Shown here: positions 1-12,589 of the stretch, one piece after another | How the letters are laid out: the number at the start of each line of letters is the position of its first letter | Numbering within the stretch: position 1 is the stretch's first letter | From: Glossina fuscipes | Lineage: Eukaryota; Arthropoda; Insecta; Diptera; Glossinidae | Assembly (NCBI RefSeq): GCF_014805625.2 | Contig: NW_023998564.1 | Span: forward strand, 1,576,446-1,640,445 | DNA length: 64,000 bases | Direction: 5' to 3' | Notes under the pieces: generated by a model | What the model saw: only the letters and a program-made list of their open reading frames with translations | Told to the model about the DNA's origin: nothing | Databases searched by the model: none | Program-made: the position numbers and the translations under genes

Positions 1-806
1 AAATCCTAATTGCTTAGGAACCATCCGTTGAAAAGCTTTAAGCTGACCACTCAGCTTGGCGATATCTAAAAGAACCCCTTTTGGAACTTAAACCCATTCG
101 CTCTCCTCTCCCATTTCCTTTCCAGCAACCTTCTCCGTTCCCTTTAAGATCTTACCGATCTCAGTTTGAGAATCCATGACAAGAAGGCAGATGAACTTGA
201 GAATGTCTCAACTTCTTTGTTTATTTTTCTTTATATTACTCGTCGACCGTTTGTTATTGTAAACGTACATATAAAAGAAAAAGCACACAAACACAATAAA
301 GAAATAAATTTTCTTGATCCACCTCCAACCAGTTGCTTACGAAAAGCAATAAACGTCTTTAATAAAATCAACAATGATTTATGGCATAAATTAATGTTAT
401 AATAAATACTTCTGTCACGTGTATTAAACATTCGATTTCTTTACAATTTGATATATGTTTTTTCCTTCTTTTTTGTTATCAAAACAAAATTTCCCACTGA
501 GTAGTAAAAACGAACTAAAGAAAATTTTTTTTAATAAAAATTTCATTAAATTTTATGGCTTTTCGTATTTGTCCAAAAGCTTTTCAACAATATCAGTATA
601 ACTGAAAAAAAAAATATTATTAAAACAATACAAATGTGTAGAGCAACTATTCAAGCCTTAATTTGATGATTAAAAAAAAGAACAAGTTTTAAAAGTCTTT
701 CGATAATTCAAACAATTATGGAAAAGCAATTATTTACATAATATTTTCTTAGAAAGGAAAAATGTTCCCTCAGCAGTTATAGGTCATAGCAATAGCGCGT
801 GCTTAG

Positions 807-831
807 TCGGCAAGTGTATAGCACTTGCCGA
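807..831. other. Perfect 10-bp-stem hairpin
   Basis: TCGGCAAGTG at 807-816 is followed by a 5-base spacer and its exact reverse complement CACTTGCCGA at 822-831. It is GC-rich in an AT-rich background. No U-run follows and no gene is adjacent, so I do not call it a terminator. It could be the terminal hairpin of a small mobile element or a palindromic binding site. Confidence 0.7.
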
Positions 832-1898
832 TGGGGCACATTTATTAAGCAGCGGCACCAGCACCTGTCTATTTCTTTCTTTTCCATGACTTCTTTCCGA
901 CGATCACCCTGTTATACGAAAAGGGGACATCACTGAGCGATTGTAATTGGCAACATTAAAAAAAAAATAAAAAAAAAATAGACAAGAAAATATTTCCTAG
1001 TAATTTCTCGTTTTTTAACACCTGACAAGGACAAGGAAACGATCTCATGTTTTACATGCTCCATAAATTTGAAATTCATCGTTTTTCTTTCCACTAATGG
1101 AATACTCTTGAATTGATAGAATTCTAACTTTTAAAAAAAGCAAAAGGCAATGGTTTTAGTGCACATTCTGCTTTTTTACTCGTAGAATTTATTTCCTTGT
1201 CCTACTTAACTAAAATACATAGGTGAGATATGATGACAGAAAGCTATTAGGTACTTTTTTCAGCTTTCTATGAGAATTTTCATTCCCGTGAGCATTCCAC
1301 CAGCAGAGGCCAGGTTTACACCCGCTTAAGAGCCAATGTGCTAAAGAACGTAATATACATAAGCGTGAAAATATTTTCAGAACAAAAAATAGATCCGCAT
1401 CTATGCGGAAGAACATGAAAGCAAATCTACAAAGTTCTCCGTACTCTATCGTTGCGGTAGTGATAATAAAAAGAATGAGAAAAGGAATACAAGTAAAAAA
1501 TCGTCCTCCAATAAATCGTAAAGAAGTCGAAAAAGAAACGTGAAACTCTCTCCTTTTCTGATTTTCATGTACATATCTACTTACCTGAATTCTTTCTCTC
1601 TATTTAATTCTTTCTAATTGTCTTTTATTATACTTTCGTGTAGGTACTCAAGATAAGCTTGGACAGAGTAATTTTGCAAAAAATCAAAATAATTTATTTC
1701 GTATTATCGCAAACTCATGCTATTCGTCAACAGTATATCATTAATAAAAAAAAACAGCAATCCCAATATAAAAAGTGTACGTATAAATAAAAATAAATAA
1801 ATAAAATTATAAAATATTTGAATGAGTAAATTAGAAAAAGAAAAATACAAAAGAAATAAATAAATTATACGAAAAAAAAAAAAAAAAATTCGCTCATT

Positions 1899-1915
1899 TC
1901 TCTCTCTCTCTCTCT
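1899..1915. repeat. (TC)n microsatellite
   Basis: About eight TC units just downstream of an 18-base A-rich run. Simple sequence with no associated gene. Confidence 0.8.
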
Positions 1916-2629
1916 GCCTCTTTCTCATTCTCTAATATAATAATACAAATAAACATCTGAAAAAAGTTGTCTATTAAGTGTTCTATTTTTCATTTTTTTA
2001 ATAAAAATTAGTTAGCGGAGAGAGAATAAAAATATGCTTTCATATATATATAAATATACATTGGTACCTATATATATGTACATATATGTCCACATATGCA
2101 CATATATTCCTATAGATAAACATTATGCAGAAAACTTTTATCTGTAAGCGTTGCATTACGGTACTTGGTTTTTTTTCAAACAATTTTATGTTTTTTATAG
2201 TACGTAATGAATTTGAATGAAACATTATTATTTTGCTTCATTTATTGTACGTTATTCTTATCACCATCATTATCATAGTCTTGAATTAATAAAATCAACC
2301 AATTTTTTATGTTTGTTTAATTAATTTAAAGAAAACTTTTATTAAATAAAAATTATCACACAAATAGAAGTATTTTAAAATATTTAATAAAACAAAGTAA
2401 TGAAAAAAAAAACCTTTAAACCAATAAAAAAATTCACTCGATTTTATTATATTCTTTTATGTCGAGGTATAGCGGAGGATTGACTTTTACAAAACGCCTA
2501 AAGAAATTTTTTTATAGTTTATTAATATTTTTACAACGAATTTTATAAAATTGGAAAAAGAAGCATATATTCCTGCAGGCTTTTGTGGTGAGTAAAAGTA
2601 CTATGTATTAAAACATAAACAAAAATAAG

Positions 2630-3400
2630 AATAAGTAAGAACATTGTAGTCGCGCAAGATCGGTCATTAAATAGCGTATACTCTTCGTATAATGCAATTA
2701 TTCGCCCGTGTTGGTAATAACACACCAAAACCTACATACTATTTTGATGCAAGGCACACTTTTCATGTAATCCCTACATATGTTCGGGTGTAAAAAACGG
2801 ACTTATGTGTCCCAAATTCCTTACTATGAATTTTTTCCGCTAAATCACTACTAAGGACTAGTCTTTATCGTAAAATATTAAAAATTAAATCTTTCGTGCA
2901 TGAGAAATCTGATATGGACTAGGGTCCAAGAAATAGACCCATGTCGTTAAAATTTGTCCATTTAATTCTTATGTCAAATTATTATCACGAACAAATTGTC
3001 ATTAAAAAACAGTAACAATTAAGCCCATTTGGCATATAAGAGTTCACATTCCCTGGGAATCCTTACATATTTCAGCACCTAAAAAATCCACCAGCATGGT
3101 TTAAATTCGATAAGGTTGATTTCTACGTCAATTTATTATGAAACAATTTTTACCATATAAAGATGCATATAAAGATACGGTTTTCGTAGGAATGGTTATA
3201 GAAGAAAGAAATTCAAAAAATTGATCCAAAAGTGCACGCATCCCAACTATTTTCTATATACTATAGTGTTTCTCCAGACAAGCTCAAATGGGTATAATAA
3301 AATGTGGGTCTATCTTAAGCGCTTCTGGGTGTAACATAGGTCCGCACGAGTTTAATGGACTCTGTGCCATAAGTAATGTACTGTAGTGTAGGGTATAATA
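2630..3400 (+). repeat. Family II dispersed repeat, near-complete copy
   Basis: It begins with AATAAGTAAGAACATTGTAG followed by an imperfect palindrome and ATTAAATA. It contains the family block with ACACCAAAAC...CATGCAAxGCACACTTTTCATG, and ends near 3340-3400 in the block that reads like GCGCTTCTGGGTGTAAC...CGCACGAGTTTAATGG...TAGGGTATAATAA. The same block order recurs at 20837, 54170 and 58825 (+) and reversed at 25235 and 38770. No protein is encoded. Non-autonomous DNA element is the likely class; I do not recall a family name. Confidence 0.7.
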
Positions 3401-4261
3401 AGAATGAGGAAGAAAATTATATTCAGATATGGAGCAGTTTTCTTTTACCCCGATCTTTGCTAAGAAGAAACAAAAAATTTCAATAACTTAGAACATTTCT
3501 GACTTTTTCCATTTTTGCACAAGTAGAAATATTTATCATTTTATCAATGTTGTAATTTACGCGAAGTGAGCAAAATCGCGAATGATACATGTTCTCACTT
3601 TATCCCCCTACTTCGGAAAGTCGTTACATAGACTAAAATTTTCAAGCAACCGTCTCTCATATAACGAAAACTGAAGTTTACATGACAAAAAGGTATAATT
3701 TTCAAAGCTTCATGATGCAAATCAGACCACAACTGCAATGTTCTCATTTATTTTTCATTTAACAATTTTTCTCCGACAATAGATGATTCACTGGGCTGTG
3801 CAGAACAGGTTCAAGCACAAAGTTCTTTGCCCGAGCCTTAACAAAGTTAATGGTTCACTTTGCGTCCAGATGCGACGTAACGAAGATCATTTTATGAGAA
3901 GTTTTGTTTTTTTCCTGTTTTTTAATTGGTTTCTTATTTCATTTTATGACACTTTATTTTTAGAAGATTTTTATTATTTTAAATATTTTGGGATTTTGTT
4001 TATTTTTCGAATGATTTTAAGTTGATACAGAGCAATGAGTAACGACAGCAATTTAAGTAATGTATTGGCGTTAAGGTAGTAAGTATAGCTGCATATGCGT
4101 TAGAGTCTCAAATAGGGGAGAAGATATATTACACGATTAGAAAGATTTCTGAAGGAATATAGTCACTCTTTGATTGATGACAAAGCTTCTAAAGGGATCA
4201 TGATGAAAATTACATTGTAATCTTAAATTTTTTTTCCCTATATATATTACCAATTGCACAG
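3401..4261. other. Anonymous DNA, no gene seen
   Basis: AT-rich sequence with no recognisable protein, RNA gene or repeat. The open frame at 3783-4025 (+) becomes a phenylalanine-rich tail typical of T-rich non-coding DNA, so I do not call it a gene. Confidence 0.5.
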
Positions 4262-4427
4262 GGAAAGTCGCCTAAAAGTGTAACACGGACGACGGAAAGA
4301 AGTGTAAAGAGATAAGTGCGGAGTGCACGAGTCTTGAAGATATGTGCTCGATCGGTAAGCGTCGATGGAAGTGTCGAAAAAAAGGCCGAAGATTAATTAC
4401 AGCTGCGACTATACACTAGTAGTAATT
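4262..4427 (+). other. Less AT-rich flank fused upstream of LINE copy A
   Basis: This stretch is richer in G and C than its surroundings. It supplies the ATG (4365) and about the first 20 codons of the open frame running into copy A, none of which matches the element. An ATGTGCTCGATCG followed by GTAAGC near 4340-4356 resembles an exon end with a splice donor. It could be 5' exon sequence, sequence of another element, or chance. Confidence 0.3.
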
Positions 4428-5591
4428 ACCTGTCATGTTTTCAAGGCTTTTTCTAGCGGCTCTCGCACAGATGTTATTTACACTGATTTAAGCAAAGCAT
4501 TTGATATGGTTAACTATAGACTACTTATCTTTAAACTCCAAGCCTCTGGTTTCCCACCCTACTTAGTGAAATGGATAAGCTCTTATCTGCACAATAGATC
4601 TTTCAGGGTTTTGTTTAACTTCATCACCTCGGATGAATTCCCCGTTACGTCTGGCGTACCTCATGGAAGTCACTTAGGTCCCATTTTATTTAGTTTATAC
4701 ATTAACGATCTCCCATCGGTGGTTAATTCCAGCCAGATCTTAATGCATGCTGATGATGTGAAACTGTTTTCTTCCTTCTCTGTTGAATCGCAATCACATC
4801 AGCTTCAAGGTGATTTGGATAAATTTTTTGCATGGTGCTCTTTGAATCTTCTGAAACTAAATCTGAGTAAATGTAAGAAGCTTTCATTCTCAAGAAGAAA
4901 GTCATTCATTACTCAGTATTTCATAGATTCGCATAAGTTGGAGGACGTCGATTCGATCACAGATTTAGGCGTTCTATTTGACCATAGGTTACGTTTTAAC
5001 TTGCATATTGAGCTCTCGATTAGCAAAGCTAGGTCCGCGCTTGGTTTTATAAAAAGGTGGTCCAAAGAGCTTGATGATCCCTACATTACGAAAAGGCTGT
5101 ACATGTGTTTCGTTAGACCCATACTCGAGTATGCCTCAGTTGTGTGGTCTCCTTTATATAGATGCTATGTAGATTCAATTGAATCTGTTCAAAAGCAATT
5201 CTTGCTGTTTGCCCTTAGAAATTTGGGTTGGGATCCGATTGCCTCTCTTCCTCCGTATGAAAATAGGTTGCTTCTGCTGTCCCTACCGTCTCTTGAGAAA
5301 CGTAGGTTTGTTCTTGGCGTTTCCTTTCTAATCAAAGTAATAAATGGTGCTTTTGACCCGCCTTCATTACTTGGTGAAATAAGCTTTAATGTCCCTAACC
5401 GCTTCTCTAAGCACTTTATCTTGCTTAAGCTTAATCAGTGTAAATTTAATTATGAGCTGTTCAATCCGCTCAGAGTCGTTTGCAAGAACCTAAATGACGT
5501 CTACCACTTATTTTCGTTATCGGACTCTTTAAAGTCCATTAAAGCAACTTTGCTTAATACGCGCGATTTACCTATGTCGTATTTAAACTAG
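4365..5591 (+). pseudogene. Truncated ORF2 reverse transcriptase, catalytic box mutated (HADD)
   Basis: The 408-residue open frame encodes the palm and thumb of a LINE reverse transcriptase, which in an intact element copies its RNA at the nicked target site. Seen: motif A YTDLSKAFD at residues 39-47 with the metal-binding Asp41, motif B SGVPHGSHLGP at about 96-106, and motif C at 128-131, which reads HADD where the family has YADD. The thumb/C-terminal part includes VRPILEYASVVWSP and SIESVQKQF. The ATG and first ~21 codons come from flanking DNA. The endonuclease and fingers (with the QHGF...GRST motif) are missing. The Tyr-to-His change and truncation make activity unlikely. The frame is otherwise open to the natural stop, which indicates a recent insertion. 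Confidence 0.92.
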
Positions 5592-5917
5592 CTTTTATTC
5601 TTAAAAAGTCGTTACGTTTCGAAAGTGAATTACTGTCAATTTATTATCGGTTGCCAGGCTTACGCATGTTTGCGATGGCTTAGGGATTCATTTGCAATTT
5701 GGTCCTGTACCGGTTGTAGTGTGGCCCTATGCTGATAGTGTACATGCTTTTTTTCTTTTTCTTTTTTTTTTCTTCTTATTTGTTTTATTATGCTTATACT
5801 CAATTTTATTGTTAATTAATATAAGTTTTGCATTAAGAGCCAATTGAACTCGACTGTTATTTGTTTAGTTGAATTTCTAGTATAAGTGGAATAAATAAAA
5901 TAAATAAATAAATAAAC
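4428..5917 (+). mobile_element. Non-LTR retrotransposon copy A (5'-truncated LINE, Jockey/CR1 group)
   Basis: Similarity to copy B (minus strand) starts at about TACCTGTCATG (4427) and runs through the reverse transcriptase, 3' UTR and the AAAT-rich tail at about 5888-5917. ORF1, the endonuclease and the N-terminal fingers of the reverse transcriptase are absent, as expected of a 5'-truncated target-primed insertion. Only scattered differences from copy B are visible, so A and B are young members of one subfamily. I found no convincing target-site duplication. Confidence 0.9.
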
Positions 5918-8900
5918 TGAGGCTAAGTCCGAGTAACTTGGTTGGACTTCTTTAATTACCTAGTTAGCCTCCAACAGCGAACGTGGCGGCGTAGCCGCAA
6001 GGATAGTAAATAAAAATCTAGCGAATTTCTAAAAAATCTTTGCTGATCAATGATGAAAGTATATTCAAATTTTTAATGCTCTAGAATGTTGCTGCCGTGA
6101 GACATTTTTTTGGCGGTTAAACAGGCTACAACTCTCTAAATTACAATTTTATTGCCTTACTATTCAATATAAGTTACAAAATTTAGACACATATGCACTA
6201 CTTCTAAAGATTTATATATTCAATTACCTCTCTAGGGGGTTTTAGATTTATTTACGTTGATCAAAGGAAGACGAAAAGCAAGAAGGATAAGGGCGATTTT
6301 TCAATAAACTTCAAAAATGTTTTTCTTCGTTTTTAAATGATTTTTATTAAGACTAATATATGCCATTTTGATGGATAATCTTTTATTATTTTTCTATTGA
6401 AATCATTATGGCTTCGTTGCAAAGTATTTGGGATACCTGAGAGGAAAATTAAAATCAAATTTTTGCGTGTCTCTATAAAGCCAACTTTTTAGCGAAACGA
6501 ATGATGACAGCAGATGGCAACGTTACTTTTGTAAAGCATCCAAACTCCTTAGAAAAGCTCTTAAACTTTTAACGAGTAATTAAAGTCGGGAGGCATCGCG
6601 GTTTAAAAACGACGCCTTGTTGTCGTCTTTTCTAGTTTTTTGAACAACGTCATGACTTTATCGACTGACTTGACTTTAATCTCGAAATTTTCAGACCTGG
6701 AAGGTCTACACTATTCGCTGGTTTCTTATTTTGGTGAACATCACAGCATCGAAAGTGCCATTGTCAATTACCAACTGTCTTAGTATGATTTCATAGTGTT
6801 GTTAAATTTAAACGAATCTAAAGCATTCTCTTGGCCGAAAATGCCATCTACTTTTTCCTTAAATAAATATTTTGCGATATTGTTCAACAGTCGGCATTAA
6901 AGAATTTTGAAATTGATTTTAACGCTTTATAACGCTATAATAAGATTTATAATTAGGGAAAGCAAGAGTACGCGAACATTAATTGACATCATCCATCTTG
7001 CAAGCTCAATTTGAATGAATATTATAGATTACATATCAATATTAATTTTATATTAATTTATATAAATAAATTGTCATAACTTAGTGAAATCCTTTTGGTT
7101 GCAATATTAAAAGTTAACGTAAATCATTTCTATTCGCGCCTTTGTTAATAATAATTTAAGTTATTGCACATAGGAAACCAAAGAAATAAAACAAAATATA
7201 CCCAAATAGCCAATTTATAAACAATCAAACAAGCGAATAATAAAACAAATAAATAAACAAATAAAAAAAAAAATATGAAGAAACAAAACAACTTACAACA
7301 ACAGCAACAATAACAAAAAGGAGCAGAAGATGTACGATTTGGATGCTCTACGCTTCCTCCTTTCTAAAATGAGACACAACTACTACGTATTTTATGTACC
7401 AGAAACGACGGCGGTTGGTATACCGTTTATATAGCATCATACACAAACATTAATTATATTACTATCGGTAATGTTGGTGCTGATGTTGGTATTGATGATG
7501 ATGCTGCCGCCACATTATTGTTATAAGCTTTTGCTATTACTGTGCTACTAGCGATTCTTTCGTTTTACCCTTTTTAACCATGTTGCTGCAACGAAGTGAG
7601 GTAATCATACCATACCATGAGACAAAAGTAGCGACTTAAATTGATCCTCATGTAGATCTGGTTTTCTGGTGTTTTAATTTTTTTGTTTTTGTTACTCATT
7701 CTAGCTTAAATTTTGCACAAACCGAAAAAAAAAACACAAATAACAAAGCAATATTCGGCTGGGAGCGAATGCTCACCACCACTAAAATCTTTGGCGCCCA
7801 TTTCTTTTATTTATTTTCATGAAGGAGAGAATGTAATAAAATATGTATTTCACGGCGTCTATCATAACTAATTTGGAACTAACGCGCTTACCTTTTCTCA
7901 TTCTTCTCTCCAAGCACTTTTATTTTTAAGAAAAAATTAAGCCATCATGTCGTTACGGCCGTCACAGTTAATTTAGAATCAACATATTTAGCTTGTTCCA
8001 TTTTACTCACAAAGCCCTTTTTGATACCCGCATAACTGGCGTTATTGAGGCTGGAAGTAGAAGTCTGAAAGAAAATATTGGCCCGCATCAATAGCATGCA
8101 CGATTCGCCGTTCACCGCAAGTACTTCTGCTACCGCCGTAATTCGTACAGTACCTTTATCGCAAAGTTATCCACGGTGCTGCAAACTTCCAGGTTGTCAG
8201 TTGTTCGCATATTTGAGTCGTGCGATTCGCATCTGCGCCGACTATGTACGTGTGTTTGTGTGTATCTGTCTGTCCATGTTTCCTGGAGGTGAGAAAGCAT
8301 GAAAGCCCTCTCATTTTCGGGGGTGCGAAACTTTAACCCATTAAAATCAATCCATACTCCTACCCCACTAAATGTACGTTGATGCTCCTTCTTTCGTTGT
8401 TTTTCATTATGTTTGCGACACTTTCCATTTTTTCAGATTGTGAGATTGTCGGAGAGAGAAATTTCCGTCTGTAGTCTCTGTCTCTGTCGTTAGTGTCGGT
8501 ATTTCGGATAGACGAAAAACTCGTGTCCTGCGTCTTCGAGGCATTTGCAAAGACTGCAAAATGAATTTTGCTCGGTCTTAAACCCATGTAAGTAAGTTCG
8601 AAAGCAACCATGACCGCTTACTGACTATTCTGGGTCGAATACAACCTCAGCATGCTCTCCATTAAACTGCCGCCGCATATTTTTTTACCTTATATCGCTA
8701 ATCTAAAGGAAGACTCTTCTTTGCAGCTGGACAGTACCAACTCGCTGCATTAAAACATTCTTAATGTTAAAGTCATTATTGGATACCATATTTATTGCAT
8801 CTAGAACGCTCCTCCTTTTACTAAATCCAAATTGGCAGTTTCACAGGCCGTTGGGGCTCTCAGCCGTTTCGTCTTCGTGGTTTCAGATTATATTCTTGGA

Positions 8901-8929
8901 AAGTTTTCCTTGTAGAGAAACGGTTCATT
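5918..8929. other. Anonymous DNA between two LINE copies, no gene seen
   Basis: No coding region is recognisable. It contains an A-rich stretch with CAA repeats (about 7190-7312), a GATG/GCTGATG-type imperfect repeat (about 7465-7510), and a somewhat less AT-rich patch at 8050-8620 whose open frames (for example 8078-8302 +, 8360-8611 -) match nothing I know. The patch could be an old element or non-coding transcript. Confidence 0.5.
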
Positions 8930-9540
8930 TATTTATTTATTTTTTATTTTCCCATTTATACAGAAAATTCAACTAAAGAAAATTACAGTCGAATTCAGTG
9001 CATCTTAAGAGAAAATCTTATACTAATTATTTTAAAACTAGTATACAGTAAAAAGGAAGAATAATAATTATAACAAAGCAAGTTTAAAAATAAATTAAAA
9101 AAGTTAAAAGTAATAATTCGTGAATAAGTGAATAAAAAGAGAGAGAGAAAAAAAAGGAAAAAAAGCATGTACACAACCAGCACAGGAGCACAACTATGAC
9201 GGATCCAGGTTGCAAGCCAACCCCTAAACCATTGAAAACATGCATAAGCTTGGCGACCAGCACAATATTATTTTAAATAAAAAATGAGATATTAAGAATG
9301 AAATGTTAGTTTAAGTACGACATAGGTAAATCGCGCATATTAAGCTACGTTGCTTTAATGGACTTTAAAAAGGCCGATAATGAGAATAAGTGATAGACAT
9401 CGTTTAGGTTTCTTCAGACAACTCTGAGCAGGTTAAACAGCTCATAATTGTGTTTACATTGACTAAGTTTAATCAAAATAAAGTGCCTAGAGAAGCGGTT
9501 GGGCACATTAAAGCTTATCTCACCAAGTAATGCGGGCGAG

Positions 9541-10666
9541 TCAATAGTACCATTTATTACTTTGATTTAGAAGGAACGCCAAAGATAAATCTACGCTTCT
9601 GAAGTGACGGTAAGGATAACAAAAGCAACCTATTTTCATAGGGGGGACGATAATCGGGTTCCAACCCAAATTCTTTAGGACAAACAACGAAAATTGCTTT
9701 TGAACAGATTCAATTGAATCTACATAGCACCCATATGGAGTAGACTCCATAACAGAGGCATACTCAAGTATAGGTCTAACCAAACGCATGTACAGCCTTT
9801 TTGTAATATAAGGATCCTCAAGCTCTTTGGACCGCCTCTTGGTAAAACCAAGCGCGGACTTAGCTTTGCTTAACGAGAGCTCAATATGCAAGTTAAAAAG
9901 TAACCTATGGTCAAATAGAACACCTAAATCCGTGAGCGAATTGAAGTCCTCAAACTTGTGCGAATTAATGAAATATTGAGTAATGAATGGCTTCGTTCTT
10001 GAGAACGAAAGTTTCTTACATTTATAGATTTAGTGTCAGAAGATTTTGAGAGCACTATGTAACCAAATTATTCAAGTCACTTTGAAGCTGATGTGATTGG
10101 GATTCTACAAAGAAGGAAGATAATAGTTTCACATCTTTAGCATACATTAAGATCTCGCTGTATTTAATTACCGAGGTCAAATCACTAATGTATAAATTAA
10201 ATAAAATGGGTCGTAAGTGGCTGCATTGAGGTACGCCAGATGTCACGGGGAATTCATCCGAGGTAATGAAATTAAACAAAATCCTGAATGATCTATTATG
10301 CAGATAATAGCATAACCATTTCAATAAACAGGGAAGGGAAGCCAGAGGCTTGGAGTTCAAAGATGAGGTTAAACAAATCAAACGCTTTGCTAAAATCAGT
10401 GTATATGACATCAGTGCGAGAGTCACTAGAAAAATCCTTGAAAATATGATTAGTACACTCAGATTGGTGACCGTAGATCTTAATTGTCGAAGGCCATGTC
10501 GGAGAGGAGAAATATACGACGTGATGGCAAAGGCCATATGCTGAGTCACAATTCGCTCGAACAGTTTAGGAAAGACACTCAACTTGGCAATGCCTCTGTA
10601 GTTTTCTACAAGTTGTCTACTTCCACTTTTGTGAATAGGAATAAGGAAACCAGTCTTCCAACACAA
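9541..10666 (-). pseudogene. Copy C ORF2 reverse-transcriptase remnants
   Basis: Two main open pieces, 10055-10666 and 9541-9891, cover the reverse transcriptase. The first holds CWKTGFLIPIHKSGSRQ and VENYRGIAKLSV (fingers), LKPLRHGLRQ-like remains of the GFRxGRST motif, SGVPQ-SHLRPILF (motif B) and motif C as YAKD instead of YADD. The second holds the thumb region with RLVRPILEYASV and SIESVQKQFSL. Motif A is lost to frame disruption: where intact copies read YTDLSKAFD, this copy reads only a degraded equivalent. The Asp-to-Lys change in the catalytic box and multiple breaks mean it is dead. Confidence 0.88.
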
Positions 10667-10796
10667 AGGTAAAGCACCTAATTCAAGGACTTGTTAAAAA
10701 TCTTTGAGATAACATCGCATAGCACGCCAGCACAAAATATAAGTACACGTGATGGAATTCCATCAGGTTCAGGCGAACAATTATATTTTGGAAAGC

Positions 10797-11231
10797 TTAA
10801 CCCTTCAAAAACGTCATATTCAGAAATAACCAAATTAAGAATTGAAACCGAATTAGTAATCGGATATGGATAGTTTGCTTATTAATAGAAATTAGTAGTC
10901 GAAAGTTTTGTCGGACGTACTCGGCAAAGAGATTTGAGGTTTCAATATCATTCGAGGACGCAGAGCCCTTGAAAGAAACATGCGACGGATTTGTGGAGAT
11001 TTTTCTTTTGGAACTAACGAACTTAAAAAGGTATTTAGGACTAGCCAACAGAGAGGATTTGACAAACTGAAGGTATCTGGAATAATATTGGTGATTGTGG
11101 AAGTTAAATTTATACCTTACCACTGAGTAAGCGAAATAGTCGAAAGGGGAACCACTTTTCGAAAAATTTCTTAAAACCTTGTTTTTCCTATACTTGTAAT
11201 ATTTAGTTGTGTTATTAAATACGGGGCACAC
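10797..11231 (-). pseudogene. Copy C ORF2 linker between endonuclease and reverse transcriptase
   Basis: This 144-residue open piece aligns with the middle of copy B ORF2. It has the Lys/Arg-rich KYYKYRKNK segment, the SGSPFDYFAYSVVRYKFN and SNLFAEYVRQNFR segments, and ends near the start of the RT N-terminal region. It separates the endonuclease from the reverse transcriptase in this LINE group. It has no catalytic residues of its own and is separated from its neighbours by frame breaks. Confidence 0.8.
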
Positions 11232-11275
11232 ATTCGAGGATGGGACTGCTTCATCGGGACGGATGCAGAAATAGC

Positions 11276-11950
11276 TTAATTTAATATATTGTAAAATGAC
11301 GAGAGTAAGCTGTCAATACTTCCAACTGAGAAATCAAGCGTAATATGTGAAAGATGTGATTTTAGCATTGAAACATTGATTTTACGGAAATGAAATTTAT
11401 TTGAAAAAGTTGAGTTTGGAACGTTATAGAAGTTCAACGAACCATCATGCTTGTAATGAAAGAAAGTACCCAATGCTGGATGATAAGGATCCTCAGGTAA
11501 ACTAAAAGGAAGACAACGATTAACACAAATCTCAGGAAAATTGGCCAAGCAAAGATAAAGCAGCCTACCATTACAATTAGGGGTACCGTTGTATTGAACT
11601 AAATTATGATCAAATAATTCATTAAAGAGCACAACAGCTCTGTCAGTGACGTAAGGCAAATTGAAGTCACCCAACGCAATGACTATATCGGTAGGATTAG
11701 ATTGCTTCGCCACTTCGCAAATGAGGGCGGCTTGTTTCTTATATATGGAGATATCGAACTTGCGGGAATATAGGAGCAGATCACATGAACATGGGACTGC
11801 CGCAGGTATGGCAATTAAAACACCACCAACACTCCGATACAATCGATCATTTCTGAAAACCTGAAACGAATTATGGAAAACTTGCGACGAATGTAAATCA
11901 GGCTTTAACCAAGTTTCAGTGAAAGCAAAACAGGAAAACTCTGTACTCAC
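11276..11950 (-). pseudogene. Copy C ORF2 apurinic-type endonuclease domain remnant
   Basis: The 224-residue open piece carries endonuclease landmarks in order: FTETWL (metal-binding Glu), GGVLIAI, LGDFNLP (Asp/Asn of the active site), NGRLLYLCLAN, and EDPYHP, which may occupy the position of the usual SDH box. The frame continues upstream of 11950 through CQNVRGLNSK, the conserved N-terminal motif of the fold. The endonuclease nicks target DNA to prime reverse transcription. The spacing between GGVLIAI and GDFN is shorter than usual for these domains, suggesting an internal deletion. Confidence 0.85.
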
Positions 11951-12331
11951 TGAACTTAGGAATGTAGAACGAATTTTTGAATTTAGGCCCCTAACATTTT
12001 GACAAATGAGAGTTAATGAGCCTGAAGAAATATTTAGTTTTTTGAAGGGGAAAGGGCTACTGCATTAGAATTACGGGGTCGACCCCGGGGGACAAATTCC
12101 TTAATTAAGGATTTGGTAAGGGTTTATTTAACAAAATATCCATCTTTTCAGTTGGAACTAGAATTTTAAAAGACGAGATTGGTCTAGATTAAGAAGGACC
12201 CAATTTGAAAGTGCTAACACGTTTTAAATTGACAGATGGGACTTTCGCCGCCAGATAACTTTTTATGTTATCCACAGAAGTATCAGATGCCAGTCTTGAC
12301 ATAAGCATTGCCTTACTGGGGGGAACTGCCT

Positions 12332-12589
12332 TCAAGCAAATGTAGAAGGGGTAACCACACTTGCACGAGCAGCTTGTGCGACGTGCCCAGTTTTGCGACC
12401 AGCGTCCGCACTCGAACAGCCAGGAGGAGAGCGCGATTTACTGTTCTCATTATTAGTTTTAGGCGATGACGCCTGAGAAGATTGAGTGACGCCATTGGGA
12501 GGAGATACCCTTTGCCGCTTCAGCATAGCTCGAACCAGAAGAACTTCCCGGCTTATTTGTAACTTTTTTGTTACCGACCAACTCAACAA
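12332..12589 (-). pseudogene. Copy C ORF1 low-complexity middle, frame-disrupted
   Basis: Overlapping short open frames at 12313-12644 (-) carry pieces of the Ser/Pro/Thr-rich linker that copy B ORF1 has between its finger and its RRM-like domain, for example NNENSKSRSPPGCSSADAGRKTGHV and YAEAAKG. The frame changes several times, so this is a decayed gene segment rather than three small genes. Confidence 0.75.

Larger units (their letters stand above)
1..2629. other. Anonymous AT-rich DNA, no gene seen
   Basis: No reading frame here has coding-like composition or a recognisable motif; the open frames are short and lysine/phenylalanine-rich, as expected from AT-rich non-coding DNA. It holds a 10-bp-stem hairpin at 807-831, A-rich stretches near 955-980 and 1740-1890, a TC dinucleotide run near 1899-1915, and TATATG/CATATA-type low-complexity sequence at about 2040-2110. 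Confidence 0.6.

Noticed and set aside
4423..5960. TAATTACC on both sides of copy A (4423 and about 5952) as a target-site duplication
   Set aside because: The right-hand copy lies about 35 bp beyond the tail and the left one overlaps element sequence; an 8-bp AT-rich match is likely chance.
8078..8611. Host gene in the less AT-rich patch (frames at 8078-8302 + and 8360-8611 -)
   Set aside because: No recognisable domain, frames on both strands are similar in length, and no splice or promoter signals support either.
10350..10873. Plus-strand open frames inside LINE copy C (10350, 10484, 10691)
   Set aside because: They are antisense to the reverse-transcriptase reading frames of the decayed LINE.
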